Shown: positions 7,088 through 15,808, numbered from the stretch's first letter. The stretch is 16,167 bases of DNA from Chloroflexota bacterium (GCA_021812735.1 JAKAMV010000126.1:1-16167), one strand, 5' to 3'. Notes: generated from the letters alone by a model not told the origin. A program made the numbers and translations.

Positions 7088-7972
7088 GTGAGCGATCGCC
7101 ATCGACGGCCGGCGGCAGGCCGCCAGCCCGCCCGATCGGCCAAGGGCCGGGGCGCGCCGCCTCCCGACGCCGCCGCCCGCCCGAGCGGCCCGGCCGACGT
7201 CGGCGGCTCCACGCGCGCCGTTCGGCGGAGCGACGGACGGCGCCGACCGGTGGAGAAGGCCGAGCCGTCGCGGGTCGATCAGCTCCGCAAGCCCTTCCTG
7301 GTCTCGTTCATCGTGTTCGTCATCACCGCCGTCGGGCTCGTGGTGGTCACCCAGGCGGCCTCGCCCGTCTACGCCTGCGGGAGGGTGGACACGGTCCAGT
7401 CGCCGGCGCCCGGGGAGCTGGGCCAGGTCCAGCCCGACCAGGGCAACCAGCACGTCCAGCCCGGCGCCCACGTGACGTACCCGGTCTGCCCGCCCGCGTC
7501 GGGCGAGCACATCAACCAGGTCGGCTACGGGCCGATCGAGGCCAAGGTCTACGGCCCCAACGACCAGCCCGTGCCCAACGGCTGGGTCCACAACCTCGAG
7601 CACGGCGGGCTGGTGCTCCTCTACTCCTGCGACAAGGGCGCCTGCGACGCGGCGTCCGTGGCGGCACTGCAGGCGTTCAGCGGCCAGTTCCCCGCGAGCC
7701 CCATCTGCGGCATCCCCGCCGGCAGCCTCGGGCCGGTCGTCGCCCGCTTCGAGCAGATGCCCACCAGATACGCGGCCCTGCTGTGGGACCGCGCTCTCTA
7801 CCTCGACACCCTCGACACGAGCAGGATCGACCAGTTCTTCCTGCGGTACGGCGAGCGCCTCGCCAGTGGCGGCACCTGGATCGCCCCGCCCGAGCCGCAG
7901 TGCGCGGCCCCGTCCCCGTCCCCGTCCCCGACGGCAACCGTCTCGCCCGCGCCGAGTGCGTCGGGAGGCTGA
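7088..7972 (+). CDS. DUF3105 membrane-anchored extracytoplasmic protein
   Basis: The GTG at 7088 is chosen because CGGAG lies 9 nt upstream; it gives 294 residues. The frame is open farther upstream but without a ribosome site, and another GTG at 7250 is a possible later start. Residues 1-68 are Arg/Pro/Ala-rich and presumably cytoplasmic. One membrane segment follows (about 69-91). The outer part matches the DUF3105 pattern: H122, H129, YPVCPPASGEH, then WVHNLEHGGLVLLYSC. Six Cys (97, 134, 181, 186, 207, 272) all lie outside the membrane, suggesting disulfides, and His122/129/141/169/172 could bind a metal. The tail is Ser/Pro-rich. The family has no established function to my knowledge. The stop is only 9 bp before the next gene, whose ribosome site overlaps it, so the two are cotranscribed. 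Confidence 0.83.
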   Translation: MSDRHRRPAAGRQPARSAKGRGAPPPDAAARPSGPADVGGSTRAVRRSDGRRRPVEKAEPSRVDQLRKPFLVSFIVFVITAVGLVVVTQAASPVYACGRVDTVQSPAPGELGQVQPDQGNQHVQPGAHVTYPVCPPASGEHINQVGYGPIEAKVYGPNDQPVPNGWVHNLEHGGLVLLYSCDKGACDAASVAALQAFSGQFPASPICGIPAGSLGPVVARFEQMPTRYAALLWDRALYLDTLDTSRIDQFFLRYGERLASGGTWIAPPEPQCAAPSPSPSPTATVSPAPSASGG

Positions 7973-7981
7973 GGAGTCGCC

Positions 7982-8932
7982 ATGCGGCTGTTCTCGTATG
8001 CGGACAAGTACGGATCCCCCCGCACCGGGGTCCTGGCCGACGGCGGGCTGCTGACGGGCGGGCAGCTGGAGCCGTACCTCCGGGTCCCGCTTCGGACCGT
8101 GTCGGACCCGACCACCGTGATCCTGGACGACGACCGGCGCGGCGACGTCGAGCGCGCGGCAAGGAGGGCGCGCAGGGCCGGCGCTCCGCTCCGCAACCCC
8201 GCCAAGCGCTATCCGCTGCCCGCGGTGTGGGAGCCGCAGAAGATCGTGTGCATCGGGCACAACTACGCAGGGCACGTCCTCGAGGGCGGCCGCGCCATCC
8301 CCACCCGGCCCGTGATGTTCGCCAAGTTCGCGAACACGATCATCGCCTCCGGCGAGTCGATCGTGCAGCCGCCGGGCACCCACGCCCTCGATCTCGAGGT
8401 CGAGCTGGGCGTCGTGATCAAGGATCGCGCTCGACGCGTGGCCCCTGAGGCGGCCATGGCCTCGGTGGGCGGGTACGTCGTGGTCAACGACGTGAGCGCG
8501 CGCGACTGGCAGGGCAACCCGCAGGCGCTCGCCGAGGGTCAGAAGGGCGACGGCCAATGGCTCCGGGCCAAGGGCAGCGACACGTTCCTGCCGGTGGGCC
8601 CGGTGCTGGTCACGCCCGACGAGCTGGATCCGTCGGAGGGCCTCCGCCTGCGCTCCTGGATCATCCGCGACGGCGCCGAGATCCCGATGCAGGACGGCTC
8701 GACCCGCGACCTGCTGGTCGACGTGCCGCACCTGATCGGCCTGATCAGCCAGGAGATCACGCTCGAGCCCGGCGACCTGATCATCACGGGGACCCCGGCC
8801 GGCGTGGGCGTGTTCCGCGACCCGCCGGTGTTCCTGCGGCCCGGTGACCGGGTGCGCTGCGAGATCGAGGGGATCGGCAGCGTCGAGAACCCCATCGTGT
8901 CCTGGACCGAAGACCCCCGCGAGGGCGTCTGA
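7982..8932 (+). CDS. fumarylacetoacetate hydrolase (FAH) family protein
   Basis: This 316-residue protein has the FAH C-terminal fold from about residue 86. It runs [38 protein letters not shown] (metal ligands Glu139 and Glu141), [12 protein letters not shown] (Asp170), [27 protein letters not shown] and [21 protein letters not shown]. These are the Mg/Mn-binding and substrate-loop signatures of FAH, acylpyruvase and 2-keto-4-pentenoate or oxaloacetate-type hydrolases and decarboxylases. An enzyme acting on a beta- or gamma-diketo acid in the cytoplasm is expected; the exact substrate cannot be read from sequence. Residues 1-80 are a variable N-terminal domain. The ribosome site GAGGAG overlaps the stop of the DUF3105 gene. 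The threonine-breakdown genes follow after 65 bp. Confidence 0.9.
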   Translation: MRLFSYADKYGSPRTGVLADGGLLTGGQLEPYLRVPLRTVSDPTTVILDDDRRGDVERAARRARRAGAPLRNPAKRYPLPAVWEPQKIVCIGHNYAGHVLEGGRAIPTRPVMFAKFANTIIASGESIVQPPGTHALDLEVELGVVIKDRARRVAPEAAMASVGGYVVVNDVSARDWQGNPQALAEGQKGDGQWLRAKGSDTFLPVGPVLVTPDELDPSEGLRLRSWIIRDGAEIPMQDGSTRDLLVDVPHLIGLISQEITLEPGDLIITGTPAGVGVFRDPPVFLRPGDRVRCEIEGIGSVENPIVSWTEDPREGV

Positions 8933-8933
8933 G

Positions 8934-8971
8934 GGCTCGTGCGTCGAGCCGGCAGGGCGCGAGGGCCCTGC
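8934..8971 (+). terminator. two small tandem hairpins between the FAH gene and tdh
   Basis: GGCTCG (8934-8939) pairs with CGAGCC (8945-8950), and GCAGGGC (8952-8958) with GCCCTGC (8965-8971). Both are perfect but short, and no T-run follows. They may reduce read-through into tdh, whose own ribosome site AGGAGG (8987-8992) lies just beyond. Function is uncertain. Confidence 0.35.
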
Positions 8972-8997
8972 GGCCGCGAAGGAGACAGGAGGCGCGC

Positions 8998-10026
8998 ATG
9001 CTCGCCCTCGTGAAGACCGCCCCGGGGCCGGGGCTCACTCTGGCCGAGGTTCCGGTCCCGGCGATCGGCATCAACGACGTCCTGATCCGCGTCCGCAAGG
9101 CCGGCATCTGCGGCACCGACCTGCACATCGAGTCGTGGGACCCGTGGGCGGCCAAGACCATCCACCCGCCCCTGGTGGTCGGCCACGAGTTCGTGGGCGA
9201 GGTGGTGGAGGTCGGCTCGAACGTCAACGACTTCCGCCCCGGCGACATCGTGTCCGGCGAGGGCCACGTGACCTGCGGGCGGTGCCGCCACTGCCTGGCC
9301 GGCCGGCGCCACCTGTGCGCGAGCACGGTCGGGCTTGGCGTCGGGCGCGACGGCGCCTTCGCCCAGTACGTGGCCCTGCCCATGACCAACGTCTGGCACC
9401 ACTGGCCGGGCGTCGACGAGGACGTCGCCGCGATCTTCGACCCGTTCGGCAACGCCGTGCACACGGCGCTCGCGTTCCCGGTCCTGGGCGAGGACGTGCT
9501 GATCACCGGCGCCGGCCCGATCGGCCTGATGGCGACCGCGGTGGTCCGGCACGCCGGCGCCCGCTTCGTGGTGGTCTCGGAGCCCAACCCCGTGCGGCGG
9601 GCGCTGGCGGAGCGCATGGGCGCCACGATCGCCGTGGATCCGCGCGAGCGCGACCTCGCCGACGTCCAGCGCGAGCTGGGCATGGTCGAGGGCTTCGACG
9701 TGGCGCTCGAGATGTCGGGGGCGCCCGCCGCCATCCGGGCGGCCATGGACAACATGGCCCACGGCGGCTCGATCGCGATCCTGGGCATCCCCACCCAGGA
9801 CATCAGCCTCGACGTCAACGAGATCGTCTTCAAGCTGCTCACGGTCCGGGGGATCTACGGCCGGGAGATGTACGAGACCTGGTACAAGATGACGGTGATG
9901 CTCCAGTCCGGGCTGGACATCACGCTGGCCATCACCCACCGATTCCCGTTCCGCGAGTTCGAGACGGCCTTCGCCACCGCGCGCTCCGGCGACTCGGGCA
10001 AGGTCATCCTCGACTGGACGGCGTGA
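8998..10026 (+). CDS. tdh: L-threonine 3-dehydrogenase
   Basis: This 342-residue zinc-dependent medium-chain dehydrogenase would oxidise L-threonine with NAD+ to 2-amino-3-ketobutyrate in the cytoplasm. Catalytic zinc ligands are visible at Cys38 (GICGTD) and His63/Glu64 (GHEFVGE). The structural zinc site is Cys93, 96, 99 and 107. The numbering coincides with that of the E. coli enzyme as I recall it. The nucleotide-binding GAGPIG lies at 171-176. The segment [21 protein letters not shown] is typical of threonine dehydrogenases rather than general alcohol dehydrogenases. The ATG has a perfect AGGAGG five bases upstream. The kbl gene follows after 17 bp, making the two-step threonine-to-glycine pathway. 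Other polyol dehydrogenases share the fold, but the kbl neighbour makes the assignment firm. Confidence 0.94.
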   Translation: MLALVKTAPGPGLTLAEVPVPAIGINDVLIRVRKAGICGTDLHIESWDPWAAKTIHPPLVVGHEFVGEVVEVGSNVNDFRPGDIVSGEGHVTCGRCRHCLAGRRHLCASTVGLGVGRDGAFAQYVALPMTNVWHHWPGVDEDVAAIFDPFGNAVHTALAFPVLGEDVLITGAGPIGLMATAVVRHAGARFVVVSEPNPVRRALAERMGATIAVDPRERDLADVQRELGMVEGFDVALEMSGAPAAIRAAMDNMAHGGSIAILGIPTQDISLDVNEIVFKLLTVRGIYGREMYETWYKMTVMLQSGLDITLAITHRFPFREFETAFATARSGDSGKVILDWTA

Positions 10027-10043
10027 GCCGCAAGGAGAGCACC

Positions 10044-11270
<1,227 letters not shown>

Positions 11271-11277
11271 GGCGCCG

Positions 11278-12225
11278 GTGACGCACCCGGCGCTCGCCGC
11301 GGTGGACGCGGCCTCGAGCCGGCCGCGGCGCGCGATCGAGCTGGACATCTGGCGGGCGGGGCTCGACGCCGGCCTGGGCGAGGGCCGGGACCTCCCGCTC
11401 GACACCCACATGCACACCTTCCGCTCGCCCGACGCCGAGCCCGACGCGCTGCTCGACGCCTACTGCGGCGTGGCGCTCCAGCGGGGCATCGCGGAGCTGA
11501 CGATCACCGACCACGTCGACTTCGACCCGCGCGCGCCCGCGTATGCGTTCAGCACGTTCGAGGAGCGAGAGCGCGACGTCCGCGAGGCTGCGGAGCGGTG
11601 GGCGCCCGCCGGCCTCGCCGTGCGGTTCGGCGTGGAGGTCACGTACGAGCGCCGGTACGAGGAGGAGATCCGCGACTGGCTGCGGCGCCATCCGCACGAC
11701 TTCGTCATCGGCAGCGTCCACAGCGGGCCCGCGTCGCTGTACGAGCCCGAGCGGGTCGCCGCGTTCCTCGCCGGCAAGTCGCTGGCCGAGGCCACCGCGC
11801 CCTACTTCGACGAGGTGGTGGCGGCCGCCCAGTCCGGGCTGTTCGACTCGATCGGGCACCTCGACGTCGTCAAGCGCTGGCTGGTGCCGCACGTGATGCC
11901 GGAGGCGTTCGCGGATCAGCCCGAGTTGTACGAGCCAGCCCTGGCCGCACTCGTGGAATCCGGCACCGCCCTCGAGGTCAACGCGTCGGGGCTGCGGCAG
12001 CTGCCCAGGGAGACGTACCCGACGGCGGCCGTCGTCGCCCGCTACCTCGAGCTGGGGGGGCGCCATGTGACCATCGGCTCGGACGTCCACCGGATGGAGT
12101 GGTTCGCGTATGGCCTGGGCGAGGCGTATCGTCTGGCGCGGGGCGCCGGACTGAAGGCGCTCTCGTTCCGGCGCGGCGGCGACCGTGTCTGGGTGCCGAT
12201 CGAACCGGGGCGAGGCCAGACGTAG
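11278..12225 (+). CDS. PHP-domain metal-dependent phosphoesterase, histidinol-phosphatase-like
   Basis: This 315-residue protein has all motifs of the PHP superfamily: DTHMHT (His44, His46), TDHVDF (Asp78, His79), FGVEVTY (Glu120), GSVHSG (His148), GHLDVVKRW (His194) and GSDVHR (Asp269, His271). Together these build a multi-metal phosphoesterase site. The motif layout and length resemble HisK-type histidinol-phosphate phosphatase, but no other his gene is in the window, so the substrate is open. The GTG start follows kbl by 7 bp with GAGG five bases upstream, pointing to cotranscription with tdh-kbl. Residues 1-38 before the first motif are an uncharacterised extension. It may dephosphorylate histidinol phosphate or another small phosphoester. 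Confidence 0.86.
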   Translation: MTHPALAAVDAASSRPRRAIELDIWRAGLDAGLGEGRDLPLDTHMHTFRSPDAEPDALLDAYCGVALQRGIAELTITDHVDFDPRAPAYAFSTFEERERDVREAAERWAPAGLAVRFGVEVTYERRYEEEIRDWLRRHPHDFVIGSVHSGPASLYEPERVAAFLAGKSLAEATAPYFDEVVAAAQSGLFDSIGHLDVVKRWLVPHVMPEAFADQPELYEPALAALVESGTALEVNASGLRQLPRETYPTAAVVARYLELGGRHVTIGSDVHRMEWFAYGLGEAYRLARGAGLKALSFRRGGDRVWVPIEPGRGQT

Positions 12226-12290
12226 GCGGCTGTGTTCGTCGGGGGACTCCTGCCCGCGATGCCACGCCGCACGTCGAGGGAGGTACGCCG

Positions 12291-13073
12291 GTGATCGGCA
12301 GAGTCAGGTATGCGCGCCGGGCGGCGCTCGCGGGAGCGCTGGCCGTCATCGTTGCCGCCTGCGGGGGCGCGTCGGGGTCGGCGGCCCCGCCGTCGTCGAG
12401 CGGCGCGGCGTCACCAGTGCCCGCAACGCCGGCGGCGACGACCTCGCAGGCGCCGGCACCGGCCTCCGCCGCGACCGGCGGAACGGGCAACGCCATCAGC
12501 GCGCTCGCCGACCTCGCCTCGTACAAGCTCAAGATGACGATGTCGTCCAAGGGCGTCAGTGGCGGGTTCGGGTCCATGGGCGACATCGCCATGGAGGGGA
12601 CCGTCATCGCGAAGCCGGCGCCGGCATCGGACATCAAGATGACCCTCGGCGGCGCCACCTTCCGGACCGTGGAGGTCAACGGCAAGACGTACCTCGATCT
12701 CGGCGACGGATCGCTCACGGAGTCCACCGACAGCGGCACGAGCTCGACTGCGGACTCGCTCAGCCCGGAGAAGCTGCTCGGGTCCACGGCGGCCTACCTG
12801 TCGCTGATGAAGGTCCAGGGCGACGAGCAGAAGAACGGCATCGCCACGACCCACTACACGGCCGACGACCAGGCGCTGGCGGCCGCGGCGTCCGGGCTCG
12901 AGCTGCTGGGCCTGAGCGACGCCAATTGGACGTGGGACGTGTGGATCGCCAAGGATGGCGGCTACGCGGTCAGCTACGTGCTCAAGGGCACCGGCAGCAG
13001 CGATTCGCAGCTGTCGATTACCCTCGACGTCTCGGACGTGAACAGCCCCTCGAACGTGGTCGCCGGCCCGTAG
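12291..13073 (+). CDS. secreted lipoprotein, LppX/LprG-like, function unknown
   Basis: The GTG at 12291 is fixed by an excellent GAGGGAGG 7 nt upstream, giving 260 residues. The N-terminus has basic residues (RVRYARR), a hydrophobic core and the lipobox VAAC with Cys24, so it is a lipoprotein. A Ser/Ala/Pro/Thr linker runs to about residue 65. The folded part begins ISALADLASYKLKMTMSSKG, continues through DIAMEGTVIAKPAPASDIKMTL and VNGKTYLDLGDGSLTES, and ends with WDVWIAKDGGYAVSYVLKG. The alternating beta-strand pattern recalls the LppX/LprG/LolA-like fold that holds a lipid or serves as a surface sensor domain. That likeness is by pattern only. It ends ahead of the ECF sigma factor gene, with a hairpin between. 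Confidence 0.82.
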   Translation: MIGRVRYARRAALAGALAVIVAACGGASGSAAPPSSSGAASPVPATPAATTSQAPAPASAATGGTGNAISALADLASYKLKMTMSSKGVSGGFGSMGDIAMEGTVIAKPAPASDIKMTLGGATFRTVEVNGKTYLDLGDGSLTESTDSGTSSTADSLSPEKLLGSTAAYLSLMKVQGDEQKNGIATTHYTADDQALAAAASGLELLGLSDANWTWDVWIAKDGGYAVSYVLKGTGSSDSQLSITLDVSDVNSPSNVVAGP

Positions 13074-13090
13074 GCGCTCCCGGCTGCGCT

Positions 13091-13119
13091 CCCCGGTGCG
13101 TCGCCGAGGCGCACCGGGG
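13091..13119 (+). terminator. 10-bp hairpin after the lipoprotein gene
   Basis: CCCCGGTGCG (13091-13100) pairs perfectly with CGCACCGGGG (13110-13119) around a 9-nt loop, 17 nt after the lipoprotein stop. There is no T-run. A smaller palindrome, CGGGG-AA-CCCCG (13128-13139), follows just before the sigma-factor ATG. The first is a plausible terminator; the second may shape initiation of the sigma gene. Confidence 0.5.
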
Positions 13120-13146
13120 GCCTAACACGGGGAACCCCGCATCGTT

Positions 13147-13728
13147 ATGAGCATCGACGACGAGACGATCGACCGACTCGTGGCCGCGGCACAGGGCGGC
13201 GATCCCGACGCGTTCGGCGCCCTCTTCGACCGCTACTACGTCCCGGTATACCGCTTCGTCGCCGCTCGCGTCGGCCGCCCGAGCGACGCGGAGGACCTTG
13301 CGCAGCACGTCTTCGTCAAGGCCCTGGAGGCGCTGCCGCGCTACGAGGCGCGGGGCGTCCCCTTCGGGGGCTGGCTGTTCCGGCTGGCCAGGAACGTGGT
13401 GATCGATCACATCAGGACGCGCCGCGAGCACGCCACCCTGGATGTGGTAGCGGAGCAGACGACAGACGAAGCGGGGCCTGACGATCTGGCGGTCCTCCGC
13501 CAGGAGATGGACAGCGTGGCGCACGCGCTTCGACGGTTGACGCCAGAGCAGCGCGAGGCCGTCGAGCTGCGGTTCTTCGCGGGCCTGTCCGCGAAGGAGG
13601 CGGCGGCGGCCATGGGCCGGCAGGAAGGCACCGTGCGGGGCCTCCAGTTCCGGGCCATCGCAGCGCTGCGGCGGGATCTGGGGATCGAGGCGGATGACCT
13701 GCCTGAGGCGTCGGGGACGACGCGATGA
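13147..13728 (+). CDS. ECF-type RNA polymerase sigma factor
   Basis: This 193-residue sigma-70 family protein has only regions 2 and 4, the ECF layout. Region 2 spans about residues 20-90: AFGALFDRYYVPVYRFVAARV, DAEDLAQHVFVKAL, and the promoter-melting helix FGGWLFRLARNVVIDHIRTRRE. Region 4 spans about 117-170: LRRLTPEQREAVELRFFAGLSAKEAAAAMGRQEGTVRGLQFRAIAALRR, with its recognition HTH. It would direct RNA polymerase to a small stress or envelope regulon. No good Shine-Dalgarno precedes the ATG; a CGGGGAACCCCG palindrome lies there instead. The stop overlaps the ATG of the next gene (ATGA), which encodes a membrane protein that probably restrains it. No classic ECF -35/-10 pair with normal spacing was found in front of it. 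Confidence 0.92.
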   Translation: MSIDDETIDRLVAAAQGGDPDAFGALFDRYYVPVYRFVAARVGRPSDAEDLAQHVFVKALEALPRYEARGVPFGGWLFRLARNVVIDHIRTRREHATLDVVAEQTTDEAGPDDLAVLRQEMDSVAHALRRLTPEQREAVELRFFAGLSAKEAAAAMGRQEGTVRGLQFRAIAALRRDLGIEADDLPEASGTTR

Positions 13729-14786
13729 GCTGGGACGATCCGTCGGACTGGGAGGCGATGGAAGCGATTGAGCCTCGCGCGGGTGAGGAACTCGAGCGAG
13801 TGATGGCGCGGTACGCCAGGGTCCGGCTGGACCCCAGCCCCGCCCAGGCACGGCGCGCCCGCAGCGCCGCCATGGAGGCGGCCTGGCGCTCGAGGATCGG
13901 CGCGGCAGCGTCGAGCCGCCGTTGGCGACTTCCGTTCGCAGACTGGAGCGGTCGCCGACTGGCGTCAGCGGCGTCGGCCGCGGTGTTCGCTGGCCTGCTG
14001 CTCGGCTCCTCGGCCTTTGCCGCCTCGAGAGCCGGGGGTCCCCTCTACGACGTCCGAGTGGCGATGGAGGACGCGACGCTGCCGTCTGATCCGGCGGCCC
14101 GGCTCCAAGCGCAGATCGCCAATGCCCAGGTGCGGCTGGCCGAAGCCTACGACGCAGAAGTCCGCGGGGATCAGGGGGCGCTGGCGGCAGCTCTGCGCGC
14201 CTACACCCAGGAGGCCGGCGCACTCGCGGCCACGACCGGGCCGTCTGCCGACCAGGCACTTGCGGCCATTCGGCAGCACCGCGATGTGCTGCTGTCGCTG
14301 ATCGGTCGGGCGCCGGCGGCTGCCCTGCCGGGCCTCGACCAGGCACTGTCGAGCAGCGACCAGGCGATCGAGCGCCTCACGATCACGGACAGCAGCCAGA
14401 ACGGGAACGGCGGCGGGAATGGCGCGAATGGCCAGGGCGGCGGAACGAACGGCGGCCAGGGCGGCGGTGCCAACGGCGGCGCGAATGGCGGCCAGGGCGG
14501 CGGAACGAACGGCGGCCAGGGGAGCGGCGGCCAGGGCGGCGGTGCCAACGGCGGCCAGGGCGGCGGCCAGGGGAGCGGCGGCCAGGGGAGCGGCGGCCAG
14601 GGCGGCGGTGCCAACGGCGGCCAGGGGAGCGGCGGCCAGGGGAACCGCCCGTCGCAAGCGCCGGCCGCCTCGCCGCTGTCCACAGCGCAGCCCGGGCACA
14701 CGCCCAAGCCAGCGCACACGCCGCACCCCCCGGCATCCTCAGGCCCGGACAACGCCCCGGCGCCGTCGCACCCGGACCGACCCTGA
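13725..14786 (+). CDS. probable anti-sigma membrane protein, DUF5667-like, with Gly-rich repeat tail
   Basis: This 353-residue protein starts at an ATG overlapping the sigma factor stop, so the two are coupled. Residues 1-75 are acidic then Arg-rich and presumably cytoplasmic, where sigma binding would occur. One membrane helix lies at about 78-100 (LASAASAAVFAGLLLGSSAFAA). Residues 104-222 are helical and Ala/Gln-rich (GGPLYDVRVAMEDATLP, LQAQIANAQVRLAEAYDAEVRGD), resembling the DUF5667 domain seen beside ECF sigma factors; this match is by memory of the pattern. Residues 226-307 are GGQGGG/NGG/QGSG repeats, then a Pro/His-rich tail. The outer part would lie beyond the membrane. An anti-sigma or sensor role is inferred from coupling and topology; no zinc-binding anti-sigma motif (HxxxCxxC) is visible. 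Confidence 0.8.
   Translation: MSWDDPSDWEAMEAIEPRAGEELERVMARYARVRLDPSPAQARRARSAAMEAAWRSRIGAAASSRRWRLPFADWSGRRLASAASAAVFAGLLLGSSAFAASRAGGPLYDVRVAMEDATLPSDPAARLQAQIANAQVRLAEAYDAEVRGDQGALAAALRAYTQEAGALAATTGPSADQALAAIRQHRDVLLSLIGRAPAAALPGLDQALSSSDQAIERLTITDSSQNGNGGGNGANGQGGGTNGGQGGGANGGANGGQGGGTNGGQGSGGQGGGANGGQGGGQGSGGQGSGGQGGGANGGQGSGGQGNRPSQAPAASPLSTAQPGHTPKPAHTPHPPASSGPDNAPAPSHPDRP
14400..14645 (+). repeat. Gly/Gln-rich coding repeats in the anti-sigma-like protein
   Basis: About 246 bp made of shuffled short units such as GGCGGCCAGGG, GGCGGTGCCAACGGC and GGCGGCCAGGGGAGC, encoding QGG, ANGG, TNGG and QGSGG. Some units are identical at the nucleotide level (for example GGCGGCCAGGGGAGC occurs several times), pointing to recent slippage or unequal recombination. 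Confidence 0.88.
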
Positions 14787-14835
14787 ATCCAGGCGCGCTC
14801 CCGCTCGCCTGCTAGGAGGGCGGTCTGCGGCGCGA

Positions 14836-14841
14836 TACGAT
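14836..14841 (+). promoter_or_regulatory. possible -10 box of a leaderless transcript
   Basis: TACGAT lies exactly 6 bp before the ATG at 14848, so the start site would fall on or next to the A of the ATG, the layout of leaderless genes. No recognisable -35 element was found at normal spacing (14813-14818 is TAGGAG). Confidence 0.4.
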
Positions 14842-14847
14842 CCGCCG

Positions 14848-14877
14848 ATGCCGACCAAGGTCCAACCGTGCGCCTGA
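14848..14877 (+). CDS. possible 9-codon leader ORF overlapping the metallo-hydrolase start
   Basis: ATG to TGA encodes MPTKVQPCA. Its end overlaps the GTG start of the next gene (14868) in another frame. An AAGG inside it (14857-14860) could act as the ribosome site for that GTG. It may be a translational-coupling leader or mere chance; the well-placed TACGAT upstream is the main support. Confidence 0.3.
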   Translation: MPTKVQPCA

Positions 14878-15611
14878 CCGTGCTCGGCGCCGGGCCCGCA
14901 TACACGGATCGCCAGGATGCGGCCGGGGCTGCCTATCTCCTCAGCCACGACGGCGTGCATCTGCTGCTCGACCTCGGGCAGGGCAGCTTCCCGCGGATCT
15001 TTCCGCACGTCCACCCGACCAAGCTCGACGCCGTGGTCGTGAGCCACCTGCACCCGGATCACTTCATCGACCTCGTCCCACTGCGCCACTACCTGCGCTA
15101 CGAGTTCGAACCGCCCCGCCGCGCTCGTGTCATCGGCCCCACCGCCTTGGCCGACCGGCTGGACGCGCTCCACGCCGAGCCGGGCTTCGCCGACCAGGCG
15201 CTGGACTGCGAAGTGCTGGGCACCGACCGCCGCGAGATCGGGTCGCTGACGCTCGAGGCGAGGCTGGTCACCCACACCGATGAGAGCTACGCCATGCGTC
15301 TCGCGGCGGCGGAGGGGCCAGGCCTCGTGTACAGCGGCGACTGCGGCCTGGCATTCGACCTCGTGCCGCTCATCCGCCCAGGCGACACGCTGTTGACAGA
15401 GGTGGCGTTCGGGCCGGGCCCGGTGCCGTCCGGCGTGCTCCACCTCGACGGTCCGGCCGTGGGCGAACTGGCCGCCGGGACCAGGCCGGGCCGGATCCTG
15501 CTGACCCACATCCTGGCCGGGCGTGACCTCGACGCGACAATCGCCGCCATCCGCGCCCGGTGGGACGGGCCAGTCGAGTTCGTCTGGCCGGGTGCCGAAC
15601 TCGACCTCTAG
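14868..15611 (+). CDS. metallo-beta-lactamase-fold hydrolase, RNase Z-like branch
   Basis: This 247-residue protein has the HxHxDH signature SHLHPDH (His60, His62, Asp64, His65), followed by VTHTDESYAMRL (His136), VYSGDCG (Asp158) and LLTHILAGRD (His214). These are the ligands of a two-metal (usually zinc) site in the RNase Z/phosphodiesterase-like branch of the family. It opens MRLTVLGAGPAY, the usual first strand. It is shorter than typical tRNase Z and no flexible exosite arm was seen, so a general phosphodiesterase or other hydrolase is likelier than tRNA 3' processing. The GTG start has AAGG 7 nt upstream, inside a possible leader ORF. The gene ends the rightward run; a strong hairpin lies 51 nt after its stop. 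Confidence 0.88.
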   Translation: MRLTVLGAGPAYTDRQDAAGAAYLLSHDGVHLLLDLGQGSFPRIFPHVHPTKLDAVVVSHLHPDHFIDLVPLRHYLRYEFEPPRRARVIGPTALADRLDALHAEPGFADQALDCEVLGTDRREIGSLTLEARLVTHTDESYAMRLAAAEGPGLVYSGDCGLAFDLVPLIRPGDTLLTEVAFGPGPVPSGVLHLDGPAVGELAAGTRPGRILLTHILAGRDLDATIAAIRARWDGPVEFVWPGAELDL

Positions 15612-15662
15612 GCCGCGCTCACAGCAGGCCCGGGGGCTTTCGGCCCTGTCGCGTCAACAAGC

Positions 15663-15693
15663 ATCGACCGGGATGCGCTGCATCCCGGTCGAT
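15663..15693 (+). terminator. 14-bp hairpin after the metallo-hydrolase gene
   Basis: ATCGACCGGGATGC (15663-15676) and GCATCCCGGTCGAT (15680-15693) form a perfect 14-bp stem with a 3-nt loop, the strongest inverted repeat in the window. It lies in the 230-bp gap between convergent genes. There is no T-run after it. It is a likely transcript end for the rightward genes and would fold equally on the other strand. Confidence 0.65.
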
Positions 15694-15778
15694 CGTCGCG
15701 TTCGGGGACAGCGACGGCCCGACGGCGCCGCACGTCAGGCGCGTGTGCGGTGACCTCGCATGGTGTCAGCCAGCCCCA

Positions 15779-15808
15779 GGAGCCGGCGCCATCGTGGGCA
15801 CCGGCTCC
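15779..15808 (-). terminator. 8-bp hairpin after the minus-strand surface-protein gene
   Basis: GGAGCCGG (15779-15786) pairs with CCGGCTCC (15801-15808), with partial further pairing in the 14-nt loop. On the minus strand it starts 33 nt after the surface-protein stop. No T-run follows. The rest of the 15612-15841 gap shows no gene. Confidence 0.42.

Noticed and set aside
6995..8731. A 578-codon minus-strand frame across the DUF3105 and FAH genes
   Set aside because: It spans two convincing genes and their junction and has no recognisable domain.
8844..10043. An upstream extension of the kbl frame by 400 codons, suggesting a fusion protein
   Set aside because: The extension is out of frame within tdh and is Arg/Gly/Pro-rich nonsense; a good ribosome site and ATG at 10044 mark the real start.
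13018..14905. Several minus-strand frames opposite the sigma factor and repeat region, including Trp/Pro-rich repeat proteins
   Set aside because: The WPPLPPP-like repeats are merely the reverse reading of the Gly-rich coding repeat.
15523..15753. A 76-codon plus-strand frame overlapping the end of the metallo-hydrolase
   Set aside because: It has no ribosome site, is Ser/Arg-rich without a pattern, and runs through the strong 14-bp hairpin.
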